Origin: Lumbricus terrestris
Taxonomy: Eukaryota; Annelida; Clitellata; Crassiclitellata; Lumbricidae
Direction: 5' to 3'
Assembly: GCA_949752735.1 (NCBI GenBank)
Contig: OX457043.1
Location: forward strand, 45,393,253-45,457,252
DNA: 64,000 bases
Shown here one piece after another: positions 54,501-57,500 of this stretch. Below the pieces are notes generated by a model. The model was not told the origin of the DNA, ran no database searches, and saw only the letters and a list, made by a program, of their open reading frames with translations. The position numbers and the translations under genes are program-made. Each line of letters opens with the position of its first letter. Position 1 is the stretch's first letter.

Positions 54501-57500
54501 TCGAAGGTAGTAGAGGTCACGGCAGATGAGGAGGAGGAAGATGGAAGAGGAAGAGGAGGACGCGGAAGAGGAAGAGGACAAAGAGGAGGATGAAGAGAAG
54601 GAAGAGGAATAGGAGGAAGAGGAAAAGAGAGAGAAAGGAAGAGGAGAAAGAGGAAAAGAAAGAGGTAGAGGAGGAAACGGAAGAGGAGGATGAGGAAGAT
54701 GAGGATGAGGAAAAGGAAGAAGGGGAAAAGAGGGAAAGATGAGTTAGTTTATTATGTATGTTCACTGTATGTTTGTCTAATCTAAAAAAGTAAGTTATCA
54801 CAAACATACATAAATAAACTAACTTCAAGAATCTTAAAAAATTGCAATGGACTGAAAGACTGATAAAACGGTGATAATAAACTGAAAACCTTCAACACAA
54901 TTATATTACATCAGGATTGAATTTAATACTATGGCGGCACATAAGACAAAGATCATTTTAAAATCTATCTAGTAGCGAACAAATATTGCCCTCAAATTGG
55001 TCCAACAATCTCTGCTCAGTGAAATATCAAATCAAGCCATCAAATACTCCCATTGATCAATGGATAGTGTGCCCGTCCCCTTCCGCACAGTCCTTAGCCA
55101 CCATGACTCACCTCAAGTTACCCTACCTTGTCTTTGGGTAATCTACCTTACCATACCTGATACTGTCTTTGTTAACCATTAATTTTGTCTTGAGATATCA
55201 GCTGGAAGACAGCTTCTTACTTGGAACACCAGAGACGAGTTTGAGGGGCCGTAGAACCCGGAAGGCTCTCAGGGCTTTGACGTCAAAGAAACTGGACTCT
55301 GAGAAGATGCTCATCATGATGCTGAAGGCTCTGGAAAAACAAACAAAAAACGCATGTGCAATAGCCAGATATTTTGAAGAATGCACAAAGAAATTCCGCA
55401 TAGAATCCAAAGATCCCATAAGAACACACAACATTCAAAGGTTCCATAAGAGCACATAACATCCAAAGATCCCGTAAGAACGCAGGGCAAGGTGGCATAG
55501 CAATGGGTTCGATGCCTTGGAGCCGGAAGTTCTAGGTTCGAATCACCTCAAGCCGCTGTGTAGGGGACTTGAGCAAGTACTTCACTTGCAATTGCTCGTA
55601 CGTTGCTTCAGTGTGAAACTCTGCTGCAGTGTCCGCGCTGTAATCCCGAGCCCCTTTGAGTAGGGAGCTTGAAGCGGCGCCATAGCAAATCCAAGAAATA
55701 AATAAATAAAATAAACACACGACATCCAAATGCCCCATAAGAACACACGACATCCAAATATACCATCTGGAATAATGGAAAAGCACACGCATCCAAAGTC
55801 TCCATAAGAACACCAAAAAAGCACACAACATCCAAAGATACCAGGATAATGTACAAACATACAAAACACTCAAGGCCCTTGGACGAACATGCAAAATAAA
55901 AACTAAATCCCTGTCCCTAGACTCCCGAATCTAATCCATTGATTGAAAACAGACCCCCAATCTCCACACACATGGCTTCAGTAATACTGATAGTTGTTCC
56001 TTCACGTGAACTTGCAAATAAAAACTTGTAATCTGTTCCAGAACTCTCATTGAAATTCACCGGAAACCAGCCTAAGGTGCTTAAGCAAGTAGGTAAGTCT
56101 TAAATTCGGGGCAAAATGGCATCAAGCACCCTGAGACAATAGCAGCGAATTAGAGAAAGCCATCATCCAGAAACAACTGCTGACATACAAAGCAATTGCG
56201 AGTGAAGTTCTTGCTCAAGGTCTCAATACAGTGGATACCTGAATCCGTAATTGCCACACTTCTAACCAACAGGTCTCTCACAGCCAGATGAATACAAGCA
56301 CTTTATGGGAGGGCAAGGTGGACTTAGTAATGTACCAAGTATATGCAAATCCATATGCAGGTCTAAATACAAATTCACACGAAATTTCCCAGCATCACAC
56401 TAAAGTTGAGTCAGATTGCAGAGAAGTTTATCCACCACCGGTGCTATATAAAAATAAAATCAAGTCCACAATAGCCAGGCTGCTTTGTCTGCTCCGGTGC
56501 GAGGTCAAAGAACCAGAGAGGTCAAGCCGCCGAAGAGACTGTATGGTGCCATGGTGGTGATTGGTAATGGTACTGTTCATCATCAACACTGCCATGAGTA
56601 GAATCAGAATAATCTAATCCACCAGGGCTGTACTCAGAACTTTTCAGGTCAGTACACGCTGCCGCCGGAAAAAATCGACTTTTTTGGGCCAAAATTTTCT
56701 GACGACCTTTTTTTTAGTCGTCGGTCGAAATTTCTTGCACTTCCATCCGCCAAAATTTCTTACGACCTTCCTTTTTTTAGTCATCGAAGTCTTTGTCTTG
56801 ATATATCACACGGAAAACCTTTAAAATGCTCTACTTCCATGATTTTTTCCCTTCGTAATTCGCGATTTTTGCCTGCGTGTACCCACTTGGTCTAACTGAG
56901 GTGGGTATACGCTATACCCGCGTGTACCTTCGTTTTTTAGTTGAGTATACGCTGTCATTTTTTCCCAGAGGTGAGTATACACTGTTTACCCGCGCATACC
57001 CTTGAGTACAGCCCTGATCAAATCTAATCTAATTTAACGTGAAGATTAATTTGTAAAGCGCAGTTCACAGCAGAGCTATTCAGAAGCGCTCTCAGCGTGA
57101 CAGGACCATGATCCTGCTACGAATTGCAGAGGGAAGTTGAATCCACATTGAGGGATCCATAATAGCAAAAGCCCGATGCTGGGTTAATGAGGTTCATGAC
57201 TGAGGTACAAATAGATTAAGGTGGTCAGCAAAATGAAGAAACTCCGCCACTAGTAGTTCTCTGCCAGTGCCAGTGCCAGTCCCAAGCCTGGATAAAGGAG
57301 GAGGGCGACACTAATCATCTCTGATATGGCAGTGTCGTTAAACATGTAACAAGAGAGAGCAGAACAAAGACAGCGTGAAGATCGTGCAGAGAATCGCTTA
57401 CACATCAAGTAACAGAGGTATTTAGATGCCGAAGAGTCCGGCCTTCATCTTACCATATACCATACCTAAAACGATAAAGAGGTAACAGGTCGACATCACT

